DNA of 64,000 nt from Chionis minor (GCA_013398295.1 VZSF01001354.1:124001-188000), one strand, 5' to 3'. Shown: positions 1 to 11,828, counted from the first letter of the stretch. A program made the numbers and translations. The notes: generated from the sequence alone by a model not told the origin.

Positions 1-958
1 ATCCCTCTGGAAGCAGAGAGTAGTATTTAACCCAGGCTGCTACTGCTGCTTCATAAATCCAACTTGCACAGCTAAGGTATCTGTTGTGATGCATATGGTA
101 GAAAAATCAAACAGCTTTGGAAGGTGCCCACTTAGATTTAAATGAGGAGGTCTACACTAATGGTCTCCGCAGCTGGATAATTTTTAATAATTTCTTTAAA
201 GAGGAGGGCCTGATGACAGAGGTGTAGGTCTGAGGATGGGGGGTGAGGGGTGGGGGTGGGGAGGGAAAGACTGTTATAAAGAAGCTCGGGAATGAAGAAA
301 ATTACTTCTGAAATCCTCAGATTCTTAAACTCCCGAAAGGAAAATGTGGGTTGCTGTTAACAGCATAGTCTAAACTGTACTCAGAGTTACATTTATTTCC
401 AACATGTGGGTGTTAGTAAGTAATGCAACATTTTAACATATAAATAGCAATGAGTAATTGCTGGATTGTGATATATGAAAATCAAGTCTAAGACTAAGAA
501 GTGATGTGATAAAACAGTACATATCTGCCAACTGTATGTCAGCACATTCAGCGACAGAGGACCAGTAGAAAGAAGGTGAATAATGAAAGAGCTTTTACCA
601 AATGATCAGTGATCAAACCTGGCTGCTTTCCATCTGCTTTGTCACAGCACAAATTTAATTGTACAAAACCTGTTTTTACCAGTAGCACCAGTTCTGATTC
701 TGACAGCACTTTAAGTGGTGGGTTAGATCCTGTTTGAGGACCATATATCCAAGGCTCAAGAAACATTTCTCCCTCGGTTTGTTCTTTCAAAAGGTGTAAG
801 AACCATTATTTTCATATTGCCACTCTCAAAGACTCTTCAGGGTTCTGAAGGGAAATAGCTAATTTCCAAGGAAACGCTTTTTCATCAATGAACTAAACAG
901 TATTTCGTATGGAATTCACCAGGTGGGAATAGCCCAGCCATTTAGAGTTTGTAGGCTA
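1..958. other. Unique non-coding DNA
   Basis: AT-rich sequence with no recognisable exon, RNA gene or transposon. The only structured element is the G-rich run at 238-265, listed separately. Short open frames here show no family resemblance. Confidence 0.6.
238..265 (+). other. G-quadruplex-forming motif
   Basis: Five runs of three to six G are separated by loops of only one to three bases (TGA, T, T, A), so the stretch satisfies the usual G3+N1-7 quadruplex rule with very short loops. Short loops generally favour stable parallel quadruplexes. The G-rich strand is the plus strand. No gene, promoter or transposon end lies close enough to suggest a role. Confidence 0.75.
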
Positions 959-1166
959 ATCTTTACTGTGAGGGTGGTGAGGCACTGGAACAGGTTGCCC
1001 AGAGAAGTTGTGGATGCCCCATCCCTGGAAGTGTTTAAGGCCAGGCTGGATGGGGCTTTGAGCAACCTGCTGTAGTCAGAGGTGTCCCTGCCCATGGCAT
1101 GGGGGTTGGAACTTGATGATCTTTAAGGTTCCTTCCAACTCGAACCATTCTATGATTCTATGATTT
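959..1166 (+). mobile_element. CR1 LINE 3' end (5'-truncated)
   Basis: The segment opens with the CR1 block GGGTGGTGAGGCACTGGAAC and runs through the conserved CCCATCCCTGGAAGTGTT and GATGATCTTTAAGGT blocks. It ends in two ATTCTATG octamers at 1147-1162, the standard avian CR1 3' terminus. Only the last 200 bp or so of the element are present. This fits the usual 5' truncation by target-primed reverse transcription. The 5' boundary is approximate to about 10 bp. Confidence 0.95.
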
Positions 1167-4100
1167 TTAAAAAATGTTAAAGGTAATCTCTAGCAAAAGA
1201 CAGTGGAAATTAAAGGACTGGAACACTATGGTTACTTCTCCTGTGTTACAAGCTATTTATATTTACTGTTGTCTTCATTGTTTCCCTGCTGTTTCATGAG
1301 CTGTGCCTTGTCTTCATTGATGTACACATGTACACTCTGATACTGACAGGGAAAGTGCTTCTGTGCACCTCTAATACAGCTCCAAAGCCATTTTATGAGT
1401 GGAGTCCAGTACCCAGAGTCGGTTCTCCAGTTAGCACTTCAGCAATGTGGAAAGACCACATGCTAGGAGTGTCCCACAGAAATGCAATGGAGAGTGCTCA
1501 CAAATTGGTATTGGCCTGGCCGTCCATCCCCCTCAGGAGCTTGGATGTCTCCATCCATTTCAGATCTGCTGTATACACAGTTCCCAAAAAGATAGAAGCG
1601 TTTTAAAGGAACGAGCAGGTCACACCATTTTTTCATTTTAAATGTAGCCAGAAAAAGACACAGTGGTGTTCAGCTTTTAGATGCTAACTTTATTACCTAC
1701 ACCTCCTGTGCTCATACTTCCCCTTTGACTTACAGTGTCTCCTTCCCAAGCTATCTGCAAGAACTTTGCTTTGGGTAGCCTTTTTTTTTTTTTGGTTTTG
1801 TTTTGGTTTGGTTTTTTGTACTCCTGCCTTCTAATGGAAGAAATTAGTGTGGTTTTGAGCCATGGGCAGACTTTTTGCCTTAACTTGACTCCTACAGAAG
1901 GGAGAGAACTCTGTATTTAGGGGCCCTATTGCATCTATTTAATGCTATTTCATCCATAGACAAAATGCCTTAAAAAAGACAGAGAATAGGAGCAAAGTTA
2001 AAGGAAAAGCTTGCATAGCATGTTTCATCTGCTTACCTGGGTTCAGTACTATTTCAGGATGAAACTAATTCAACATGTCCAGAGGAACATTTGATCACAA
2101 GGCACCTACGGAAAAATTGCCTGACCTCATGCAAAGACCATTTATCTTCTAATCATCTGCCTTCTTGCCTCTAGCCCCTAGTATTTCAAAATTCCTCTTG
2201 TGCTTGGAAGACTGCATGCACCAATCAAGATGATTGGCCTGCAGATTATATTTCCACTGTTCCTTGGGGAAGGAATTAGATCACACTCTCTTGCTGTAGA
2301 CATCCAATTGCTACCTCTGCTGACCTCAGCTATTGTCATGATATGCCTAATAAAATCAAAGCAATTTTTATGTGAGAAAGCTGTGCAGTTAGACAGAGAT
2401 TAAACATACCCTTAGCAATGTCTCCAAATTAAATTTTCAGATCATAACTCTGTAGCCCCAGGCCATTCCCCAGTAATCATACTGGGACAAATTAAATTTC
2501 TGAATGCACTGTTCAGAATTGGTTACTTAGTATCATAAATATTAATTCTTTTATTCCTTATGCCAATTCTAAAAAGTCACAGCTCAAAGTATGTTTCAGA
2601 ACTATGCATCAGCATGGCACTTCAAGTGTCAACTACCTATAACAGAAAGCTCTGTTGATCAATATCAGGATGGTTCCACAAATTTAGCAAGGGGAAAGTG
2701 CAACAGAAACAGGTACAGTGAAGCACTAAGTAAATCATTTGTACAAGAAGCCTCGTTTATAATGCAAGAGAATGGGGTGCATATCAAGTAAATGTTTATT
2801 TCTGAAGTTAAATAATATTGAGAAACTATGTTTAAAGAAGCCCCATGGCAAACAGCAAGAAGTTCTATAATCTAAGCATGTGCTCATAGCAGCCTGTAGT
2901 GACGATAAACTGATGAAAAATCCAGCCAGAGAAAATAAACACTCTAAGGACAGTGATTAGGAAGGATAAACCATGATGTAAGGAATATTGAAACTGGCAG
3001 CGTAACACAGTCCAATGACAAAAAAAGACTGGGGGGAAAAACCACAGCTATCAAAGGAAAACTGGATGTCAGATTTGTGAAAAATGTTGTTTTATCAAAG
3101 AAAAAAGGGAGCTAAGATGAAACATATGAGTTGCTAGTTTCAATATGGGAGTGAAATGCTGTGTAAGTGTCTTGGGAGGAGGAACACAATTTGCAGGGCA
3201 GAAAACTCTGGAATTACACAGAAAGTTAGTCCATATAGCTGGAATGAAAACTCCAGTTGCAGCAACTGTGTAACCATGTCTTTTAATAAACATTTGTGTT
3301 GACCTAAAAACATGGTTTCTTCTTGTCTCCTTAACCAATCCTCTCTCCTCCCTTTCCAGCCTCCCACGACATAAACTTGAAATGAAAGGAAACACAGTAA
3401 AGGGAGAAAAAGTAAGAATCACCCTACAGACATCTGTATGGAACCTCCAGTCACCTTTCATTGTTAGTACAGGGACATTGCTACTGAAATCAAAAGGACA
3501 GGTGGATAATTTACGGTGTCTTCTTCTCCTACTCTAACAAAGCTATTAGCAAACATTAGTAGGCATTTTGATTTGCCTACTTATGCAGCAAAGACTGTTA
3601 AATTAGTTTTTGAGGTGTCCCAGATGTCACACAAACTTCTGGGTTTCCCTTTTGGGAATATTGGAATCTCTATTATCTGGGAAAAGTAAGTCAGTAGCTT
3701 GTAGCTGTACTCCAGCCTGTGGTTTGGCCCTCATCTGCTATCTGTAAACAGTGTTTCAGGGGAAAAAAAGAACAAGAAGAAAAAGAGCAGCTTTTGGTTT
3801 GGTATTTCCCTTCTGCTTGGAATTTTAAGCAGATTCCCTGCTCCACGCACTATGTGTGTGACAAGGTCAGAGAGGGACAGGCTTAGTCCTAGTGACTCCA
3901 CTGCTCTCCGTGAACGCGGAAGCCACACCGTGCTTCCCATGAATTGACAGCAGCTGTCAGGATGACAAATCAGCCTGAGGTTGTTGTTCTGTCGCTGCAG
4001 TCTTTCTCTACATGTAAAAGTTCCTAGTGACACTAACATCCACTTCTAAAGATGGAAATACTGGGTGCACAAATTTGAGAACTAGTGGTTCACTGGTGCT

Positions 4101-5945
4101 GGTCTGAAGCACCATTGAATATGGAATGGAATATGCAGGCTATTTTTGGCGGGGGTGTTAGATACAGTTTCCTACAAACATACAACAATGGAGGTGATGA
4201 GAATGCACATTTGTGAATTTCAATACATAGTCCCCTGCAAAATGCTTACAGGCATGCCCATTAATTCATGATTAGACTTCTCTATGCCAAGTATACACAG
4301 CCTAAAAACATTATATTCAGCGTGTAAAATTACAGGGAAGTAAGCAGAGCAACAAAAGACAAGTACAGAGATTATTTTTTTTCAGCTGTCACAAAAAAGC
4401 CCTCCTGTGCCTACTTTGCTCTAAGAAAACATTTTTTTCTTTTACAGCAGTATGTGCTCTTCTACTTTATTTGATTGTATTTTTGGCATATGTAATAAGC
4501 CTTAAGAGTTTTCTTGGTAGTGCTTTTGTCTGAGGGCTTACATATCTTTATTCTTTCACTTAGCCTTTTCAAACTCAAAATGACCTTTTAAAATATACTG
4601 TTTTCTGCAATATGTTCGCACTCTTAAACAAAATTTAGTACTGAGAGCTACATATCAACAGTTTATCATGTTTTAGGATATGTTGACACAGACCAGCAGT
4701 GCTAATTATCCTAATTTCTGCAAGGTCCCACCTTCAGCTCTTTCTCTGGCAGGCACAGTCTAGGTATTATCTCAAACTGAACAGTTCTCCATCAGACTTA
4801 TGTACACAAAAACTGACTGCAGGCAGAGGAAAAGTAGGGAAAACAGTCATAATAAGTACATTTAGCACAATTCCGTTTTATTAAAAGATTTTCTTACAAA
4901 CTACTTTTATGTGTATATAACTGCTTCAGTGATAATCCTCTCTTCCATTTCTATTTTGTGTCTTTCTCCAGACGATGTGAGAATTGCAACTTTGTAAAAT
5001 ACAAAGACATATCTTAAACTTCCTCATAGTCTGCCATTGGGAATTCAATTCCAGTTCAGTACATGGGAAGGTACTGGCATGTGACACTGCAGAGTCAATA
5101 ACTGCATTTGCACTGTAGTACTCCGTAGTTGGGATGCTAGACTCCTCACAGGATAGGCACATGTAACTACTCTTACACATGCTGTTAACTATGTTAATTT
5201 ACACACATCGTAAGCTCAGGCTCTCTAAGAAGGGGATATGCCACCCTTGGGTTTCCTCCTACTTCCCTCTGTCGTCACAATTTCACATGAGGCACTTTCT
5301 AAACGCATGCATACAAATCCAAAAAGAACAACGTATTCTTTCTTCTTTCCAACTACTGCAATTACAGGATGTGAAACAATAACACAAAGCAATTAGTTTT
5401 TGAGCAGGGGAAAAAAGAAGCATTTTCTGTACAGCAGTACGGCACTCCACAGGAACCAATGCCATTTCCCACTGATTTCTACTTGTGATTAGGGCCCTCA
5501 CACCGAACAACCCCAGCAAGCCAACCTTAGAATGTTTGCAATGATAGTAATTAATCAGCATTTAGCACTAACACAGCACTTCTTAGCTATACATCTAAAA
5601 GTGTTATAAAAGTGTTATAAAATGATGCAGGAGCAAGCTTGTACAGTGGGGCTAACACCTAGGTTAGGAGAAAATCAGGACCACTGACTGCTCCCCTTTG
5701 GGCGGCTCCACGTCTTATGTTATGTCTATATCACTAAAGAAAACTGGGACAAGCACTGATCAGCACTGATCGCTTGCTAAAGCCAAGTGGCAAGTGGTGC
5801 TAAAGCTAGTGTTGATGCCGCTTCAGTCTTTGCCACCCCTGGAATGGATTTATCTTTGAAGGACCTCATTTGAACGGTGAAAAACAGAGCCAGGGAGTGA
5901 ACTAACAATTAAATTTTGTGGATAATCACAGCACCCAGTGCTATA
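1167..5945. other. Unique non-coding DNA
   Basis: No gene, RNA or known transposon recognised. A T- and G-rich low-complexity run lies at 1781-1818. Short direct repeats occur at 5597-5618 (two 11-bp units, AAAAGTGTTAT) and 5752-5771 (two 10-bp units, AGCACTGATC). A minus-strand splice-donor-like site near 2037 was examined, but the implied exon has stops in all three frames. Confidence 0.55.
1781..1818. repeat. T/G-rich low-complexity tract
   Basis: A 13-base T run is followed by GGTTTTG-type units up to about 1818. It has no associated transposon body and is probably simple-sequence expansion. Confidence 0.8.
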
Positions 5946-6066
5946 ACACATCCTGTGGACCTCTCATAAGCCATGTTCTTGCATCCTTCTCGTCTGATAT
6001 CTTTCATTTGACATAGCTGTCCCTACTGATAATCTCCAGCCTCCTAAAAACATTAGGCTATCTGTG
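5946..6066 (+). repeat. Unidentified dispersed repeat, copy A
   Basis: About 120 bp here recur at 11679-11828 in the same orientation. By eye, the block from CATAAGCCATG to GACATAGCTGT differs at about 5 of 56 positions. The block from TCCCTACTGATAATC to TTAGGCTATC differs at 1 of 43. I do not recognise the family: it has no CR1 blocks, and no terminal inverted repeat or poly-A tail is evident. It could be part of an LTR, a DNA-transposon remnant or a local duplication. Orientation is arbitrary. Confidence 0.8.
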
Positions 6067-9000
6067 TAATATGATTTACTGTAATGATAAATGAGAAGTT
6101 TTTTTACTTCTTAAATGACTTCTCAATCTTTGAGAGTCTCTTTAATGCTGTTCCTTGGAGCTATGTCAGTTTTGTCTGAAAAAAACTCATCTCTGCTGCT
6201 AGGTGGAAGAAAGCAGCCAAATCATGAAAAAAACCTGCTCAAAAATTTTGCCAAGGGAAAAAAATCAAAATATTCTAGGCTGTTAAAAAACATTCAGCAT
6301 CTTAATGAAGTCTCACTCTGCACTGTAACAAAATGCAGAGAATTCTGTGGTGCTTATACTAAATCATGGAATAAGAAGTTATGGTAAATTTATCATGTCA
6401 ATTATTTATAAAAAACAGCATTTCAGGATCTCCTTCCAAATATTTGTTGAATAATGCATGAGATACAATTAGATGAATATATTGCTCATTATGATGTGTT
6501 TAGTTGTCTTAGTAAGGCAATTAACTGCACTTTTAAACTCAATAACAAAGATGAAATGATCTACTGACTGTTCTCTGTTATATCAGGTTATATTCAAAGC
6601 TTCTTTCTGCTTCCTAGAAAATGGTAACACTGCAGTTTTTTATATTACATTTCATTTTTCTTGCTGAGTTCACAGAAGAAAGGAAACTCACTAATCATTT
6701 CTTCAGTTCTGATAAATATAGATGACATCTTTTAGCTTACCTTTCATAGCAAGAAGACATTCATAACAAGACTTTTAAGTCTGGCGAACAGATTCAGACA
6801 TGGAGCAAAGCCAAAGGGAACTCTGAAGGAGCATCACAGTCATCGATTGTGACCATTGTAAAACAGTTCAAATCTTCACATGCAGCAACAAAGGTAGTAG
6901 TATGAAATTTTGTCATTGTAAACGCTGCCTAGCATTAGATTAAATCTACTCATAAACCACTTCAAAGTGGTTTCAGGAGCCACAGCTGACAGTTCCCTTC
7001 CTGAACAGGACAGATTCTGAAGCCTAGCTCAGCCAGTCTTCATTTGGGATGTAGGACAGGGAAACATAAATCAAGCTATTTTCACCATTTTTCTGCAGCC
7101 AGCTAGATGCCACTTTTACCTTCCGGTTACTCAGAGGGTGAACTAATGGGAAATATGGCTGACAAGTAACTGAAGGTGTTCCAGAAATTTACCGAGCCTG
7201 ATACTTTTACACTGAATAGCATAGTGGCAAGAGGTCTTTAAAACTGACTTTCACCCCACCTTCTTTTCAGCAGAGAGTAGTGAAGAGGAAACCAATAAGA
7301 AAAAAGAGGAAAAAATAATCAACACGCTGTCTTTTTGTTAGTTCATTTATCACCTGTCCAGACAGCCGTGGAGACTTGCTTTCTTAGAACAACCTAGAAA
7401 ATGCCAGGATGCAGAAGAAGTCAACACATTTCCCTGCCCTGCCACTGACTCCTTCGCAGGAGCATGGACACTGGCACCACATGGTGGTTCCCTGCAGTGG
7501 CTGGAGTGCAAGCGTGGAAAAACCCAGCTCATGTACAAGGAAGGGTAACTGAGGCTTTCTTTTTTGTTTCCCTGGGGTTTTGTAAGAGATTTTTTGTTCT
7601 TTTCTTCATTAAGAGAAAAATAAATCACTGTTTGTTACTGCAAGTCCATTTTGACACCTTTGTCTATGCTTTCAGTGTCGGACATTTTGTACCAGAGACA
7701 GACGGTGACAGGTACAGTGGTGGCAGCTTTGTCAACTGAAGAAAGGCCTTCATATTCCACAAAGAGATACCACTGTTTAATATTCTGCTCCAATGCCTAG
7801 ACTGCTGCTAGCTACAGGGAGTCACTATTAAATGTTTTCGCACATGCAAGAAAGTGCTTTAGATTACAAAGATTTTCAGTGTTGCTAGAGTTGGTACAAA
7901 ATAATTGTAGATTTTCTTTACTTCCCATTTTCTTTCATAGAAAAGAAAGAGAGAAGAACATTTAGAGAAATGCATGATCCTGCTGAGCTGATCCTGAGGG
8001 CAATGGGAGGAAAAGGAGAAGGTTTAATGGTTATTCGCATGGGTTGATATTCCTAAATAGGTAAAGTAAAGGAAAAGTTGTTGCACAATTTCCAAAATAC
8101 TTTGCATAAAGATAAGTACTTCTTTAGTTACAGAAAATATGCAATATGCAAACTTCTGAAGTTTTGCCCACTACTAAACTTGCTCAAATTTAAACCCCTT
8201 AATCTTAAGAATGAAGTTTTTTTCTGTAACTGCATTCAACTTTCTAATGCTCCAATTAGTCTCTTTTTTCAGTTGACACTCATGGTTTTTGTTTTTTGTT
8301 TGGGTTTTTTTTTCAGACAAGAGCCTTTAAAATGTATGCGTTTTCAGTTTGAAGGTGGTCTCAGGCTGGAATTTTTTTTTGTTGCTTTGGTTTTGGGTTT
8401 TTTTGTTTTTTTTTTTTATTCTTTTTGCATTACTTAATTTTCTAGCATAGTAGCATTCATTTTGACTTTTCTGACTGATCCCATTGGCGTAGGCACACGT
8501 ATCTGCTTTCCGCAGAATTATCTAGTGAAATAAATAGCTGCATTTTAGGGATCAGTGAAAGGGAAAACTCAAAAGTCAGGGCAGGCAAAACAATTAAATG
8601 TTCAGATCTCATGAGTCTGCAAAACAATGTGAGAAATCTTAATAGAAAATTGGTTTTGAAGCCTTTGGGATTTCAAACACAATTAGATGATTTATGTTTC
8701 AGCTGAACTTGAGAGCAAATTAAACTTTGTTCTTTTCCATTTTATACTAAATATTTCACATCTTGGTCAAACAGATCTTGGCATTCGATAATTTGATGAC
8801 ATCTATTTTGGTGGAATAGTGTTGATCCAGTCCTTGAAACTACGGACACAGTTGTAACAAAGAGTACACTTACTATGGAATTTTTAAATCAGGATGAAAT
8901 AAGGGTAAAAATCTTCTTTGTTGTTAGTCAAATACATATCAAGACCCAATTCTTCCACATGATGGAAACTGACATAACTCAAAGTAAAGCAAAGGAGCTG

Positions 9001-9252
9001 ATAGCAGATCAGGATCTAGGGTCCATGATATAAAATAGTATATTCTACCAAACGCTTTCAAAACATGAGCAGAAATGTGCTCAAGCAACTGACTCTTCAA
9101 ACAATTCTTCAGGCTTATTTAAAGTCAAAAACTTCTTTAATTCTTACTTATCTCTGTTACCTGTGGATATCTCTATTACCTGTGTGAATCTGAGAAAGAT
9201 CCCCTTGTCGAAGCTGTTACAGTGTGTTATGCCCACACAGACAGTATCTGTC
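6067..9252. other. Unique non-coding DNA
   Basis: No supported gene. The T-rich low-complexity tract at 8285-8427 is the only distinctive stretch. A minus-strand splice-donor-like site near 6739 has an upstream acceptor-like site, but the best frame of the implied exon closes just before the donor. Confidence 0.55.
8285..8427. repeat. T-rich low-complexity region
   Basis: Two T/G-rich blocks (8285-8314 and 8372-8427) contain T runs of 9 to 12 bases interrupted by G. The open frame across them is an artefact of composition, being rich in Phe, Leu and Val codons. Confidence 0.8.
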
Positions 9253-9374
9253 CAAGGCCAGGTTGGCCAAGGATTTGAATCTAGTGGACAGTGTCCCCTC
9301 CCATGGCAGGGGGGTTGAAACTAGGTGATCTTTAAGCTCCCTTGCAACACAAACCATTTTATGATTCTATGATT
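9253..9374 (+). mobile_element. CR1 LINE 3' end (5'-truncated)
   Basis: The segment carries the terminal CR1 blocks: AAGGCCAGGTTGG, CCCATGGCAGGGGGGTTG, AGGTGATCTTTAAG and a degenerate octamer tail TTTTATGATTCTATGATTC. About 120 bp of the 3' end remain. Its tail is directly joined to a second CR1 fragment in the opposite orientation (9378-9668). Confidence 0.9.
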
Positions 9375-9377
9375 CCT

Positions 9378-9668
9378 TGTAAAAAATTCCTTCCTTATAT
9401 CTGAATCTTCCCTCTTTCAGTTTAAAACCACCTCCCCTATGACAGCAGGCCCTACTAAAAAGTCTGTGCCCACCTTTCTTATAAGCCCCTTTTAAGTATT
9501 GAAAGGTCGCAATAAGGTTCCCCCCAGAGCTTACTTTCCTCCAGGCTAAACAACTCCAACTGTCTCAGCCTGTCCTCATAGGAGACGTGTGGCCACGTTT
9601 CATTTCATGCAGCCCAGGATATGGTTGGCTTTCTGGAGTGCAAGCACACATTGTTGGCCCCTGTCCAG
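9378..9668 (-). mobile_element. CR1 LINE fragment lacking its 3' end
   Basis: Read on the minus strand, this contains the CR1 blocks GTTTAGCCTGGAGGAAAG, GGGGCTTATAAGAAAGG and GATTCAGATATAAGGAAGGA. A part nearer the 5' end (about 9595-9668) resembles the CR1 segment that reads CAGCCCAGGATATGG on the plus strand. A stretch between these two parts appears deleted near 9590. The copy stops about 200 bp short of the normal CR1 3' terminus. That is unusual, because CR1 insertions normally lose their 5' end and keep the 3' end. Confidence 0.85.
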
Positions 9669-11231
9669 GCAATAGCACTATCCCTCCCCGAACGTTGTGA
9701 GCACCCTGTCTGGGAGCTTCAGAATTTGGACAAGACTGCCATAGGAAGTGTGGACAACGTGATGATGCCATTCAACACAAAGGCAACAATGGCTGCCCTT
9801 ACCAGTGTTCTCATGGTGGAGAGGAGATCTTACAATCACGGGATCAGTTCACGCTACGAGGACCAGACAGTACTGGATGATCAACTAGGGATAGTGAACT
9901 TTCTAAACTGGAGCAAATTCTTCAATGCTCTTCCTTAAAGAGCTGGCCTTTGACAATAAGGATCAGCATGTCCTTGGTAAGTATCCCTCAGCAGAGGAGG
10001 AGGCACTGTTTTTGCTGCTATGCAATGGACCGTTATCATCCCCAGATCTCAACAGGCAACCCTGGTAAGCTAGGTAAGTCCAGAAAGAGTCTGACTGTGT
10101 AGACATCCTCTTGATCAACAGTGCGCAGCAGGACCTCCCCTCCTGCATAGGGACAGCTGCTGGCATCCTCATCCCATGGTCTGGCTCCTGTCTGCACAGC
10201 AGTGGCAAGTGCTATAGTTCTGCAGGCTTGCAAGCCCTACGGCACCACGGAGGAGGATTCATAGACACCATTATCAAAGACACCAGCTGCACCCAGGTCT
10301 TCTTGAACTCCACTATATGGCATTAAAGCCAGTCTGGAACCAAAGTCCTGCATGTGTTCCTCACCTCAAGAGGGATCTGAATGGCAGGTACTGCTCACTA
10401 CCTCCTGCCCTTGCGTCACCTGCCCATGGCCTGAAAGCGCACTGCTTTTCATCATTGTGTCCCCTAACACTCACTCTGTCAGTAAGTCACCTCTCTGCTG
10501 CCACCCCACACTATTTGCTTCCTAGCCTAGGGTCCCCCAGCCAGCCCACTGTGTCTACTGAGATCCCATGCACCCATCAGTTAGCAGAAATCAGGAAAAG
10601 GGACTGGTAGGAGGTTAGATGTCATAAAGACCTGCAAAGCTTCATGTGATCCCTATTATTTCAGCCTCCGTTTTGATTACAGAAACATATATTTTAAGTA
10701 ACAGCAACATACATTCTGCAATGCCAATGTGCCTCCATGAGAAAGCTTCTTGTTTAGCTGCAAGCCTAGCTTCAGTGTAAGTGTCCCAGTGTCAGGGAAG
10801 TTAGCACTAGTCCAGCTACCTCAGGCCCTGGGTCAGTTTTTCAAGAAGGGTCACCACACAGAAAGGTTCCTGGTGGGGTTCCAAATACTGCGATCTTGGA
10901 GCAGGAGCACCAGAAATAGAATGGGTCTGAGAAACCCAGAGTAGCTGTTGTGCCCCTAGTGGTCTGTCCTCTCCAGCTCCTGGAACAGCATGTTCACCTG
11001 TCCCTGAAATCTGTAGCCTCTCTCCTTGCTAGTAGCTCAAGGCCTCCACAGAGTCCATCTATCCCTAATGACCCTCATTATTGTGTCCAATATCTTCTGT
11101 TTGTCTGATCCTGATATTGTAGGAAGAAAAGGAAATGTGAAGCCATCACTGATCAGATGTTCCTTTGGCTTGTTCTTCTTCCCCTGACTGCGTACACCCA
11201 GCTACTAGCTGTATGAGGCAAAAGTACTCAG
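9669..11231 (+). other. Unidentified GC-richer segment with broken coding-like frames
   Basis: This segment is visibly richer in G, C and CpG than the flanking DNA and lies between two CR1 fragments. The plus strand holds successive coding-looking stretches in changing frames. One frame stays open to 9938. A 47-codon ATG frame at 9925-10068 includes the text HVLGKYPSAEEEALFLLL. Another stretch around 10178-10261 includes VCTAVASAIVLQACKPYG, and one near 10250-10326 includes FIDTIIKDTSCTQVFLN. The frame order is inconsistent, so if this was coding it is decayed. Strong donor-like GTAAG sites lie at 9977, 10065 and 10074. The minus strand is less coding-like. I do not recognise the family; candidates are a processed pseudogene, a transposon open frame or chance. 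From about 10330 to 11231 I see only C/T-rich sequence with no clear frame. Confidence 0.35.
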
Positions 11232-11350
11232 TTGCTTTGACCAGCCCGGTCTGGTGGAAGGTGTCCCTGCCCATGGCAAGGGTGTTAGAACTAGATGATT
11301 TTTATGTTCCCTTCCAACCTAAACTGCTCTATGATTCTCTATTTCTCTAT
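11232..11350 (+). mobile_element. CR1 LINE 3' end (5'-truncated)
   Basis: Recognisable terminal CR1 blocks are GGTGTCCCTGCCCATGGCAA, GAACTAGATGAT and CCCTTCCAACCTAAAC. A decayed octamer tail follows (CTATGATTCTCTATTTCTCTATG). The copy is more diverged in the tail than the one at 959. About 120 bp survive. Confidence 0.9.
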
Positions 11351-11678
11351 GCATTCATTAGGGACAAAAGCTTACAAGAAAGATCACAGAAATAGTCACT
11401 CCTATTTGAGGTATGCCATGGTAGTTTTTTTAATTGTGGCAAATATAGGACAAGCCTATTGAGTCCTACAGGGAGACATAAATTGACAGAGAAGGAAGAT
11501 TTGGAGTATGTGTTGATATAAGGGTTATTATGCTTGTTGGACACTAGAAGGGAGAATAAAAAGGAGGAAAAATTCTGTAGATGGTTTTCTGGCATTTTGG
11601 GAACTGGCAAGGACGTATGTAAAGATAAGGAAGTTCTTTGACAAATGGCAAATCTGAGACATTTTCAATAAAGATAAA
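11351..11678. other. Unique non-coding DNA
   Basis: Short spacer between the CR1 tail and the second dispersed-repeat copy. Nothing recognised. Confidence 0.6.
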
Positions 11679-11828
11679 AACACGTCCAGTGGCCCTCTTC
11701 ATAAGCCATGTTGACGCATCCTTCTCTTCTGATATCTTTCATCTGACATAGCTGTTCCTACGGATCATCTCCAAGTCTCCCTGTCCCTACTGATAATCTC
11801 CAGCCTCCTAACAACATTAGGCTATCCA
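11679..11828 (+). repeat. Unidentified dispersed repeat, copy B
   Basis: This is the second copy of the element at 5946-6066, in the same orientation and about 94% identical over the shared blocks by eye. It is longer than copy A because an internal unit of about 29 bp is present twice (11755-11783 and 11784-11812). The first unit is more diverged (CCTACGGATCATCTCC against CCTACTGATAATCTCC). Whether the ancestor had two units or copy B duplicated one cannot be decided from two copies. Confidence 0.8.

Noticed and set aside
2037..2115. Minus-strand donor-like site (CCCAG|GTAAGC) with an upstream acceptor
   Set aside because: All three frames of the implied exon contain stops and the acceptor is weak.
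6739..6835. Minus-strand exon-like interval with donor AAAG|GTAAGC
   Set aside because: The best frame stops just before the donor and nothing in it is recognisable.
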